This document shows positions 1-6,536 of a stretch of DNA of 7,660 nt, one piece after another. Origin of the DNA: Acetobacteraceae bacterium (lineage in GTDB: Bacteria > Pseudomonadota > Alphaproteobacteria > Acetobacterales > Acetobacteraceae); contig JANXRT010000364.1 of NCBI GenBank assembly GCA_025356735.1, positions 1 through 7,660 of the forward strand. Reading direction: 5' to 3'. How positions within the stretch are numbered: position 1 is the first letter of the stretch; each line of letters begins with the position of its first letter. Made by a program: the position numbers and the translations under genes. The notes under the pieces were generated by a model. That model made no database searches. It saw only the letters and a program-made list of their open reading frames with translations, and was not told the DNA's origin.

Positions 1-348
1 GCCAAGATGACAGCCTGGTATGATATCTTCCGTCCTCAGACCGGATCGTTGGTGCTGCTGCCGACAGGTCTGATGGTGCTGGTGACCATGGTCTATGGCC
101 CGATCGCCGCCGCCCTGGTCGAACTGTTCCCGACCCGCATCCGCTACACGTCGATGTCGCTGCCCTACCATATCGGCAACGGCTGGTTCGGCGGCCTGCT
201 GCCGGCCACCACCTTCGCCATGATCGCGCAGACCGGCGATATCTTCTACGGGCTTTGGTATCCGATCGTCATCGCCGGGGCGACCTTCGTCATCGGCCTG
301 CTGTTCGTGCCGGAAACCAAGGATCGCGACATCTTCGCCGGCGACTGA
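1..348 (+). CDS. MFS transporter, MHS (metabolite:H+ symporter) type, C-terminal fragment
   Basis: This is the last 115 residues of an inner-membrane major facilitator permease. The reading frame is open from base 1, so the gene begins to the left; the ATG at position 7 is probably an internal methionine. Visible are about three hydrophobic segments: one around LLPTGLMVLVTMVYGPIAAAL, one around FGGLLPATTFAMIA and one around WYPIVIAGATFVIGLLFV. The loop between the first two reads ELFPTRIRYTSMSLPYHIGN, which resembles the conserved (L/F)P(T/A)R(I/V)RYT loop of the MHS/ProP-like branch. The C-terminus VPETKDRDIFAGD has the usual PET(K/R) motif after the last helix. Such proteins symport organic acids, betaines or similar solutes with protons. 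The substrate cannot be told from this fragment. Its position before an acyl-CoA synthetase gene makes a short-chain carboxylate possible, but that is inference, and a terminator separates the two genes. Confidence 0.85.
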   Translation, partial: AKMTAWYDIFRPQTGSLVLLPTGLMVLVTMVYGPIAAALVELFPTRIRYTSMSLPYHIGNGWFGGLLPATTFAMIAQTGDIFYGLWYPIVIAGATFVIGLLFVPETKDRDIFAGD

Positions 349-370
349 ACTTCCTCGACCAAACCATGCG

Positions 371-400
371 ACGCCGGAGCCACGCTGGCTCCGGCGTTTT
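371..400 (+). terminator. Rho-independent terminator after the MFS gene
   Basis: A perfect 10-bp GC-rich stem (372-381 CGCCGGAGCC pairing with 387-396 GGCTCCGGCG) closes a 5-nt loop, ACGCT. An extra A-T pair (371/397) sits at its base, and a short T-run (397-400) follows. It lies 22 nt after the transporter stop codon and 24 nt before the next start codon. It should end transcription from the transporter, so prpE probably has its own promoter or depends on read-through. The T-run is only four bases long, so efficiency may be incomplete. Confidence 0.85.
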
Positions 401-424
401 GCATTTCGACCCGGAGGAGCGTCG

Positions 425-2332
425 ATGACCAACACGACCTATGCGGCCGCCCACGCAGCGTCGCTCGCGACCCCCGAGGAGTACTGGGCGAACGCGGCGG
501 CGGGAATCGACTGGGAGCGGCCGTGGGACACGGTGTTCGACGCCGGCACCGGGCCGTTCGGCCGGTGGTTCGCCGGCGCCAGGCTCAACACATGCGTGAA
601 TTGCCTCGATCGCCACGTCGCCGCCGGCCGCGGCGAGCAGGCGGCGCTGATCTGGGACAGTGCCATGACCGGCACGGTGAAAACCTTCAGCTACACGCAG
701 CTGCTGGCCCGCACCGAGAAGGTCGCCGGCGCGCTGGCGGCGCTCGGCGTCGCGCGCGGCGACCGGGTGGTGATCTACATGCCGATGGTGCCGGAGGCGG
801 CGATCGCCATGCTCGCCTGCGCGCGGATCGGCGCCATCCACTCCGTCGTGTTCGGCGGCTTCGCCGCCAGCGAACTCGCCAGCCGGATCGCCGACGCCAA
901 GCCGCGGGTGATCGTCTCGGCCTCCTGCGGGCTGGAGCCCGGCCGGGTGGTGAAGTACAAGCCGCTGCTGGATGCCGCGATCGAGATGTCGCCGCACAAG
1001 CCGGATGCCTGCCTGATCCTGCAGCGCGAGGCTGCGCACGCCGACATGGTGGCCGGCCGCGACCATGATTTCGCCGCGGCCGTTGCCGCCGCCGCTCCGC
1101 ACGGCCCGGTGTCGGTGGCGGCGACCGACCCGCTCTATATCCTGTACACCTCCGGCACCACCGGCAGGCCCAAGGGCGTGGTGCGCGACCATGGCGGCCA
1201 TGCCGTGGCGCTGCACCAGTCGATGGCGATGATCTACGGACTTCAGCCGGGCGACGTGTTCTGGACCGCGTCCGATGTCGGCTGGGTGGTCGGCCACAGC
1301 TACATCGTCTACGCGCCGCTGCTCGCCGGCTGCACCAGCGTGATGTACGAGGGCAAGCCGGTCGGCACCCCCGATGCCGGCGCGTTCTGGCGGGTCTGCG
1401 CCCAGCACCGCGTCAAGGTGCTGTTCACCGCGCCGACGGCGATGCGCGCCATCCGCCAGCAGGACCCCGAAGGCACGCTTGCCGCCGATTACGACCTGTC
1501 CGTCCTCGAAGCCATCTTCCTGGCCGGCGAACGCTGCGATCCGCCGACCGCGATCTGGCTGGCTGGCCTTCTTGGCAAGCCGATCGTGGACCATTGGTGG
1601 CAGACCGAAACCGGCTGGCCGATCACCGCCGGGTTCCGCGGCTTCGGACTGTTTCCGACCAAACCAGGCTCGGGCGGGCGCGCCAGCACCGGCTACGACC
1701 TCCACGCACTCGACGATGACGGCCACGTGCTGCCGCGCGGCAGCAGCGGCAACCTGTCGGTACGCCTGCCGCTGCCGCCAGGTTGCGCGCCGACCCTGTG
1801 GCAGAACGACGAGGGCTACGTCGCCGCCTACATCGCCGACTTCCCGGGGTGGTACCGCTCCGGCGACGCCGGCATGATCGATGCCGACGGCGATGTGTGG
1901 GTGATGGGCCGCACCGATGACATCATCAACGTCGCCGGCCACCGGCTTTCCACCGGCTCGATGGAGGAAGTGCTGGCTTCGCACCCCGACGTTGCCGAAT
2001 GCGCGGTGTTCGGGGCGCATGACGAACTGAAAGGCCAGAGCCCCGTCGGGCTGGTGGTTCTAAAGGCCGGCGTCACCCGCCCCGACGCCGAAATCTGCGC
2101 CGAGCTGGTGCGGCTGGTACGCGACCGTATCGGCCCGGTGGCGGCGTTCAAGGACGCACGCGTGGTCGCCCGGCTGCCCAAAACCCGCTCCGGCAAGATC
2201 CTGCGCGCCACCATCCGCCGAATTGCCGACGGCGAACCCTACACCGTGCCGCCAACCATCGAGGATGCCGGCGTGCTGGACGACATCGCGCGGGTGTTCA
2301 ATATTGTTGCGAGACCGACGAGCGGCGGCTAG
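425..2332 (+). CDS. prpE: Propionyl-CoA synthetase-like acyl-CoA synthetase (AMP-forming)
   Basis: A 635-residue cytoplasmic enzyme of the acetyl-/propionyl-CoA synthetase branch of the ANL superfamily. It should catalyse carboxylate + ATP + CoA to acyl-CoA + AMP + PPi. Seen in order: an ACAS N-terminal segment (about 18-75, with EEYWANAA and LNTCVNC); the phosphate loop YTSGTTGRPKG at 241-251 followed by VVRDHGGHAVAL; the WWQTETG motif at 391-397; YRSGD at 477-481 (ribose-binding D481); the hinge motif GRTDDIINVAGHR at 495-507; and PKTRSGKI with the adenylation lysine at K591, the residue acetylated in related enzymes. The RDxGGxAVAL stretch, TETGWP and LPPGCAPTLWQND favour PrpE over Acs. 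The paired tryptophan in WWQTETG, which limits pocket size in Acs, is present, so a short-chain acid is likely. Length is normal for the family. The ATG at 425 is preceded by GGAGGAG (413-419). Acetate as main substrate cannot be excluded. Confidence 0.9.
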   Translation: MTNTTYAAAHAASLATPEEYWANAAAGIDWERPWDTVFDAGTGPFGRWFAGARLNTCVNCLDRHVAAGRGEQAALIWDSAMTGTVKTFSYTQLLARTEKVAGALAALGVARGDRVVIYMPMVPEAAIAMLACARIGAIHSVVFGGFAASELASRIADAKPRVIVSASCGLEPGRVVKYKPLLDAAIEMSPHKPDACLILQREAAHADMVAGRDHDFAAAVAAAAPHGPVSVAATDPLYILYTSGTTGRPKGVVRDHGGHAVALHQSMAMIYGLQPGDVFWTASDVGWVVGHSYIVYAPLLAGCTSVMYEGKPVGTPDAGAFWRVCAQHRVKVLFTAPTAMRAIRQQDPEGTLAADYDLSVLEAIFLAGERCDPPTAIWLAGLLGKPIVDHWWQTETGWPITAGFRGFGLFPTKPGSGGRASTGYDLHALDDDGHVLPRGSSGNLSVRLPLPPGCAPTLWQNDEGYVAAYIADFPGWYRSGDAGMIDADGDVWVMGRTDDIINVAGHRLSTGSMEEVLASHPDVAECAVFGAHDELKGQSPVGLVVLKAGVTRPDAEICAELVRLVRDRIGPVAAFKDARVVARLPKTRSGKILRATIRRIADGEPYTVPPTIEDAGVLDDIARVFNIVARPTSGG

Positions 2333-2339
2333 GGTCGTG

Positions 2340-2493
2340 CTGACGCCGTAGGCAGACAGCGTGGGGCTCTGCCCCAAACCCCGCCAAAGGGCCGTCGCCC
2401 TCTGGACACCCTCTACTTAGGTTAGGCGCCCCGGGCCGCTATCCCGGCGGGGTTTGGGGCAGAACCCCATGCTTCTCCTGCCTACGGCGTTAG
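2340..2493. repeat. Long imperfect inverted repeat filling the prpE / ABC-operon gap
   Basis: The left arm (2340-2385) and right arm (2446-2493) are near-complementary. The outer 16 nt (2340-2355 CTGACGCCGTAGGCAG) match the complement of 2478-2493 at 15 of 16 positions. The inner 24 nt (2362-2385) match the complement of 2446-2469 at 23 of 24. Only the 6-8 nt between these blocks differ. The 60-nt centre holds a further small hairpin (AGGGC 2388-2392 with GCCCT 2397-2401) and a GC-rich CCCGGG/CCCGG region. The left arm itself contains GGGGC-TCT-GCCCC (2363-2375). There is no T-tract and no open reading frame worth calling, and I see no clear target-site duplication. The look is that of a REP/REPIN- or MITE-like dispersed element; similar GGGGCTCTGCCCC-type sequences are, from memory, common between genes in Acetobacteraceae. 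The transcript could fold into a long stem and act as a terminator, processing site or mRNA stabiliser. Confidence 0.8.
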
Positions 2494-2539
2494 TAAGAAA
2501 TCCACCGGGTAAACCGGGGCATGGGAAGGACGATGCAGG

Positions 2540-3901
2540 ATGGCTCGATACCGTTGGCGTGGCTTGGCGGCGTGTGCGTTGTTGGTGGCTGCTGCGGGGG
2601 CTGCGCAGGCGGCGGGACAGACGGTCACGGTGTGGTGGAACCAGGGCTTCTATCCGGCCGAGGACCAAGCGATGCGCGACATGGTCGCGGCCTGGGAAAA
2701 GCAGTCCGGCAACAAGATCGAGCTGACCTTCTACAACGGCTCCGACATGCCGGCGAAGATCATTTCGTCGATCACCACCGGCGAGGTGCCGGATTTGGCC
2801 TATGTCGACAACGGCGATTTCCTGCTGCTGCCTCAGGCGGCGTGGAACGACAAGCTGGTCGATGTCAGCGACGTTGTCGGCACGCAGAAGGCGGAATACA
2901 GCGCGACGGCGCTGACCTCGGCGAACCTGTACGACAATGTGGCGCACAGGCGCAGCTATTTCGGCGTGCCCCTGAAGCAGCAGGCGATGCACTACTTCGT
3001 TTGGAAGCCGCTGATCGAAAAGGCGGGTTTCCAGGTCTCCGACATCCCGAAGGAATGGGAGGCGTATTTCAACTTCTTCGAGGGGGTGCAGAAGAAGCTG
3101 CGCGACCAGGGTCAGCGCATCTACGGGCTGGGCTACTCGCTGGCGACCAAGGACAGCGACAGCACCTATCTGTTCAACCAGTTCCTGGTTTCGTACGGGG
3201 CGCAGATCGTGACGCCCGACGGCAGGCTGCACACCGACGATCCCAAAGTTCGGGAAGCGGCGATCAAGGCGCTGACCAAGCTGACGACCCCCTACAAGGA
3301 GGGCTTCGTGCCGCCCGGCGCGATCAACTGGGGCGATCCCGACAACAACTCGGCTTTCTATGCCCGCCAGATCGTGATGACGCCGAATGCCAGCCTGTCG
3401 ATCCCGGTGGCGCAGTCGGAAAAGCGCGAGCAGTACGAGCATGAGATACTGACCCAGGCGCAACCGAACGGGCCGGACGGCAAGCCGGTGACCTCACTGG
3501 TGGCGGTCAAGATGGCTTTCATCATGAAGGGCGCCAAGAACGAGGCCGCAGCCAAGGACTTCCTCAAATACATCATCCAACCGAAGGTGCTGGATACCTA
3601 CCTGGTGGCAGCGCGCGGCCGCTGGCTGCCAGTGATGGCCTCAATCGTCAGGAACGATCCGTTCTGGACCGACCCGCGTGACCCGCATCTGCCGGTGGCA
3701 ACCAAGCAGGAGGTCGAGGGGCCGACCCAGCCCTGGTTCCAGGCGTTCAATCCGGCCTATGCTGACGTCAACGCGCAGCAGGTCTGGGGCAAGGCGGAGG
3801 CCAACGTGATGCAGGGCGGCATGACGCCGGACAAGGCGGTCGATGCGGCGTTCGCGCAGATCAACGACATCTTCTCGAAATATGCCATGCCGGCGCAGTA
3901 A
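2540..3901 (+). CDS. ABC transporter extracellular solute-binding protein, family 1 (CUT1 type)
   Basis: A 453-residue secreted binding protein that should capture a solute in the periplasm and deliver it to the two permeases encoded next. Residues 1-24 form a Sec signal peptide: basic start (MARYRWR), hydrophobic core (LAACALLVAAAGAA) and an AQA-A cleavage site near 24/25. There is no cysteine at that site, so it is not a lipoprotein. The mature protein opens with a beta strand (QTVTVWWNQ), then an AWEKQSG helix end and SSITTGEVPDLAYVDNGD (about 76-93), the usual first-lobe pattern of the UgpB/MalE-like family. FGVPLKQQAMHYFVWKPLIEKAG (141-163, shown here by its ends FGVPLK and LIEKAG) and GYSLATKDSD fit that family too. 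It is slightly longer than many relatives. The start is set by GGGAAGGA (2523-2530), 9 nt before the ATG; upstream ATGs at 2521 and 2533 are out of frame. The ligand is unknown; family members mostly bind sugars or polyols, but the CoA-transferase genes downstream suggest a carboxylated compound. Confidence 0.88.
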   Translation: MARYRWRGLAACALLVAAAGAAQAAGQTVTVWWNQGFYPAEDQAMRDMVAAWEKQSGNKIELTFYNGSDMPAKIISSITTGEVPDLAYVDNGDFLLLPQAAWNDKLVDVSDVVGTQKAEYSATALTSANLYDNVAHRRSYFGVPLKQQAMHYFVWKPLIEKAGFQVSDIPKEWEAYFNFFEGVQKKLRDQGQRIYGLGYSLATKDSDSTYLFNQFLVSYGAQIVTPDGRLHTDDPKVREAAIKALTKLTTPYKEGFVPPGAINWGDPDNNSAFYARQIVMTPNASLSIPVAQSEKREQYEHEILTQAQPNGPDGKPVTSLVAVKMAFIMKGAKNEAAAKDFLKYIIQPKVLDTYLVAARGRWLPVMASIVRNDPFWTDPRDPHLPVATKQEVEGPTQPWFQAFNPAYADVNAQQVWGKAEANVMQGGMTPDKAVDAAFAQINDIFSKYAMPAQ

Positions 3902-3915
3902 ACCGGAGCCGACGG

Positions 3916-4830
3916 ATGGGGACCACAGCCGCTGTTTCGCTGAACCGGACGACGACCGTTCGGCCCGCCGCCAGTCGGTGGTGGGCCGGCGGGCTGAACG
4001 GCAGCGACAAATTGTGGGCGACCGCGTTCGTGCTGCCCTATATCGCCGTGTTCCTGCTGTTCGTGGTCTATCCGGTCGGCTACGGAATTTATCTCGGCAG
4101 TGATCCCGCCAGCTACACGGCCTTGTTCAACGACCCGATCTATGCCGAGACGGTGCTCAATACGCTGATATTTTTGGCGGTTGGTGTGAACGTCAAGCTG
4201 TTCCTGGCGCTGCTGCTGTCGGGCTTCTTCATGCGGCCGCAGCGTTGGGTGAAATGGCTGCTGCTGGTGTTCATCCTGCCTTGGGCGGTGCCGGCGATCC
4301 CGACCTTCATTTCCTACCGATGGATGCTGAACAGCCAGTGGGGGCTGATCAACAACATCCTGTGGAACCTGTTCCAGATGGACGGGCCGCCTTGGCTCGA
4401 CCAGCCGCAGCTGGCGATGGCGTCCAACATCGTCGCCTATATCTGGAAATGGCTGCCGTTCTGGACGCTGATCTTCCTCGCCGGCCGGATGGCGGTGCCG
4501 AAGGAGTTGTACGAATCCGCCGACATCGACGGCGCCACCGGCATACAGCGGTTCGTCCACGTCACCTTCCCGATCATGTCCAACCTCTATGTCGTCTGCA
4601 CGTTGCTTTCGACGATCTGGACGCTTGGCGACTACAATTCGGTGCACTTTGTCAGCGGCGGCGGGCCGGCGTTGCAGACCCATGTGCTCGCGACCCTGGG
4701 CATCCGCGACGCGTTCGAGCTGAGCGATCCACGTATGGGCATGGCCGCGGTCATCTCCGCGCTTCCGTTATTGATCCCGCTGGTGATTTTCCTGATGCGC
4801 AAGCTGTCCAAGGGCGAGGTACAGCTGTGA
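3916..4830 (+). CDS. ABC transporter permease, MalF/UgpA-like (CUT1)
   Basis: A 304-residue inner-membrane channel subunit of the importer. Six hydrophobic segments are visible at roughly 33-58, 81-105, 112-134, 168-190, 221-240 and 275-295. The cytoplasmic EAA loop, which docks onto the ATPase, is at 200-219 (starting ESADIDGATG and ending in TFP), after the fourth segment. The first residue pair is ES rather than the common EA, which is a mild variation. The N-terminus is a polar cytoplasmic tail of about 32 residues with SRWWAGG. The loop between the first two helices (about 61-80) looks several residues shorter than usual and lacks the familiar F-x-G-x-x-N-(Y/F) form; it keeps only the YTALFNDP part. 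The ATG lies 14 nt after the binding-protein stop codon and has GGAG at 3905-3908. It overlaps the next permease gene by 4 nt, so the two are surely co-translated. It probably pairs with that permease as a heterodimer. Confidence 0.9.
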   Translation: MGTTAAVSLNRTTTVRPAASRWWAGGLNGSDKLWATAFVLPYIAVFLLFVVYPVGYGIYLGSDPASYTALFNDPIYAETVLNTLIFLAVGVNVKLFLALLLSGFFMRPQRWVKWLLLVFILPWAVPAIPTFISYRWMLNSQWGLINNILWNLFQMDGPPWLDQPQLAMASNIVAYIWKWLPFWTLIFLAGRMAVPKELYESADIDGATGIQRFVHVTFPIMSNLYVVCTLLSTIWTLGDYNSVHFVSGGGPALQTHVLATLGIRDAFELSDPRMGMAAVISALPLLIPLVIFLMRKLSKGEVQL

Positions 4831-5684
4831 CCACCAGCGTTCGCCGCTCCAAGCACCGTCCTGGCGACATCGGCGCGGTCCTGCTCGGCATCGTGCTGCT
4901 GATCTGGACCCTGGCGCCGCTGTACAACATGGTCCTGGTCGCGGTGCAGGAGAAGGAAGACGTCTTCAGCACCAACGTCTGGCCGCCGCATCCCTCTGCG
5001 CATGCCTTCACGACGGTGTTCACCGAGGGCTACTGGTACCTCGCCAACTACTGGCGGCAGATGGGCAACAGCTTCTTCATCGGCATCATGGTGGCGGTGC
5101 TGACCCTGGCGATCGGCTCGGGCGCCAGCTTCGCGATCACCCGGATGAAGATCCGGCTCGGCTGGCTGCTGACCAACGCCGCGCTGCTGACCTACGTCAT
5201 CCCGGCCAGCTTCCTGGCGATACCCTTCTACCGGATCATGAAGACCTACGGCCTGGCCGACAACGCCTGGGCGGTGATCGCGGTCGAGGTGACGTTCGCC
5301 ACGCCCTACGCGATCTTCATCTTTTCCCAATACAGCGCCAGCATCCCGCTGGAGCTAGACGAGGCGGCGCGGATCGATGGAGCCTCGCCGGGTCAGATCT
5401 TCTTTCGGATATTCCTGCCGCTGATGGCGCCGGCGCTGGTCGCGATCGGCACCTACGCGCTGCTGCTGGCCTGGAACGAGTATCTGTACGCGTTCCTGCT
5501 GCTGTCGTCCGACAGCACCATCACCGTGCCGGTGGCGCTCGGCAAATTCCTCAACAGCGACGAGGCGCCATGGAACTACCTGATGGCGGCGGCGATCGTC
5601 TATGCCCTGCCGCCTTTGGTGATCTACTATTCGTTCCGGCGTTATATGACCGCCGGGCTGACCATGGGCGGGGTCAAGGGCTGA
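4827..5684 (+). CDS. ABC transporter permease, MalG/UgpE-like (CUT1)
   Basis: A 285-residue inner-membrane subunit that should form the translocation pore with the preceding permease. Hydrophobic segments lie at about 15-37, 82-106, 113-135, 143-165, 200-222 and 250-270. The EAA loop at 179-198 is canonical (EAARIDGASPGQ, ending FLP). LLLAWNEYLYAFLLL and the short C-terminal tail after YMTAGLTMGGVKG are typical of MalG-type proteins, which end in a GxVKG motif. I chose the GTG at 4827 because it overlaps the stop codon of the previous gene in a GTGA arrangement, has AGGGCGAGG (4811-4819) upstream, and gives a normal N-terminus (MTTSVRRSKHRPGD). The frame is open far upstream, but that part overlaps the other permease gene and reads as nonsense. 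No ATPase gene follows directly; the next gene encodes a CoA-transferase-like subunit 24 nt later. Confidence 0.9.
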   Translation: MTTSVRRSKHRPGDIGAVLLGIVLLIWTLAPLYNMVLVAVQEKEDVFSTNVWPPHPSAHAFTTVFTEGYWYLANYWRQMGNSFFIGIMVAVLTLAIGSGASFAITRMKIRLGWLLTNAALLTYVIPASFLAIPFYRIMKTYGLADNAWAVIAVEVTFATPYAIFIFSQYSASIPLELDEAARIDGASPGQIFFRIFLPLMAPALVAIGTYALLLAWNEYLYAFLLLSSDSTITVPVALGKFLNSDEAPWNYLMAAAIVYALPPLVIYYSFRRYMTAGLTMGGVKG

Positions 5685-5708
5685 CGGGAACGATGGCGGA
5701 GATTTCAG

Positions 5709-6536
5709 ATGGATTTGCTGCAGCTGGATGCGCTGGCCTCGCTGGTGCTGGACGGCGCGACCGTCGCGCTGCCGCCGGATAACTCCTTGCCGTCCTGCGC
5801 GCTGGTACGCGCGCTGATTCGCGCCGGGCGAAAAAACCTTCATCTGATCGGCGTGCCGGTCTCGGGCTATGCTTCCGATCTGTTGATCGGTGCCGGCTGC
5901 GTCGCGTCGATTGAGACCAGCGGCGTCACCTTGGGCGAGGCCGGCGCGGCGCCGCGGTTTGTTGCCGCCTTGGCCGCCGGCACCATCACCGTTCTGGATG
6001 CGACCTGCCCGGCAATGCACACGATGTTGCAGGCGGCCGAGAAGGGGGTGCCGTTCATGCCCCTGCGCGGGATCATCGGCAGCGACATCCTGGCGCACCG
6101 GCCGGACTGGAAGGTGATCGATAATCCGTTCGCACCGGAAATCGATCCGATCGTGCTGCTGCCGGCGCTGCGGCCCGGCTTCGCGCTGTTCCATGCCGAG
6201 ATGGCCGACACCCATGGCAATGTCTATGTCGGCCGCCGACGGGAGCTGGCAACGATCGCCCATGCCTCGAACCGCGTGCTGGTGACCGTCGAGCAGGTGG
6301 TCGATTTCGACCTGCTCGACGACGAGCGCCTGGCCCCCGGCACCATCGGCGGCGCCTACGTCGATCACGTGGCGATCGCTCAACGCGGCGCCTGGCCGAT
6401 CGGCTTGCCGGGTTGCTACGATTTCGATGCCGCGCACTTCGCCGAATACGCTCGCATGGCGCGAACCGATGCCGGCTTCCAGGCCTACCTCCAGCGCTAT
6501 GTCTACTCCGACGCGGCCCTGGCAGCCGCCGAGTGA
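5709..6536 (+). CDS. CoA-transferase family I, alpha-type subunit (GctA/IpdA-like)
   Basis: A 275-residue cytoplasmic protein with the CoA-transferase family I fold, alpha half. Recognisable are SGYASDLLIGAGCVASIETS (52-71), DATCPAMHTMLQAAEKG (97-113), PFMPLRGIIGSD (115-126) and the ADTHGN turn (166-171) found as D-x-x-G-N in the family. It should form a heteromer with the beta-type protein encoded next. Classical members move CoA between carboxylates (glutaconate, 3-oxoacids), while IpdAB-type members open rings of CoA thioesters by hydrolysis. The stretch at 97-101 (DATCP) replaces the region where, as I recall, IpdA has its functional glutamate, so this belongs to neither subtype with certainty. 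The ATG follows GGCGGAG (5695-5701) at 7 nt. It sits 24 nt after the permease gene and its end overlaps the likely start of the beta gene. The fold assignment is firm, the reaction is not. Confidence 0.82.
   Translation: MDLLQLDALASLVLDGATVALPPDNSLPSCALVRALIRAGRKNLHLIGVPVSGYASDLLIGAGCVASIETSGVTLGEAGAAPRFVAALAAGTITVLDATCPAMHTMLQAAEKGVPFMPLRGIIGSDILAHRPDWKVIDNPFAPEIDPIVLLPALRPGFALFHAEMADTHGNVYVGRRRELATIAHASNRVLVTVEQVVDFDLLDDERLAPGTIGGAYVDHVAIAQRGAWPIGLPGCYDFDAAHFAEYARMARTDAGFQAYLQRYVYSDAALAAAE

Noticed and set aside
290..2020. A 576-codon open frame on the minus strand opposite prpE
   Set aside because: It is rich in R, H, G, D and A with no family motif, and it lies antisense to a gene with all expected catalytic motifs. 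High-GC genes commonly leave such frames open.
2388..2401. Small hairpin AGGGC/GCCCT as a stand-alone terminator for prpE
   Set aside because: It has a 5-bp stem and no T-run after it; it is better seen as part of the larger inverted repeat.
2494..2539. Promoter for the importer operon
   Set aside because: I could not find a convincing -35/-10 pair or operator in this stretch. A promoter probably exists here or within the repeat, but the sequence alone does not support a position.
2417..3463. A 348-codon minus-strand open frame opposite the solute-binding protein
   Set aside because: Its composition is R/H/Q/V-rich with no recognisable domain. The plus-strand protein has a signal peptide and family features.
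4245..4826. Upstream extension of the second permease frame to an ATG at 4245
   Set aside because: The extra 194 residues overlap the first permease gene out of frame and are low-complexity; the GTG at 4827 gives a normal MalG-like N-terminus.
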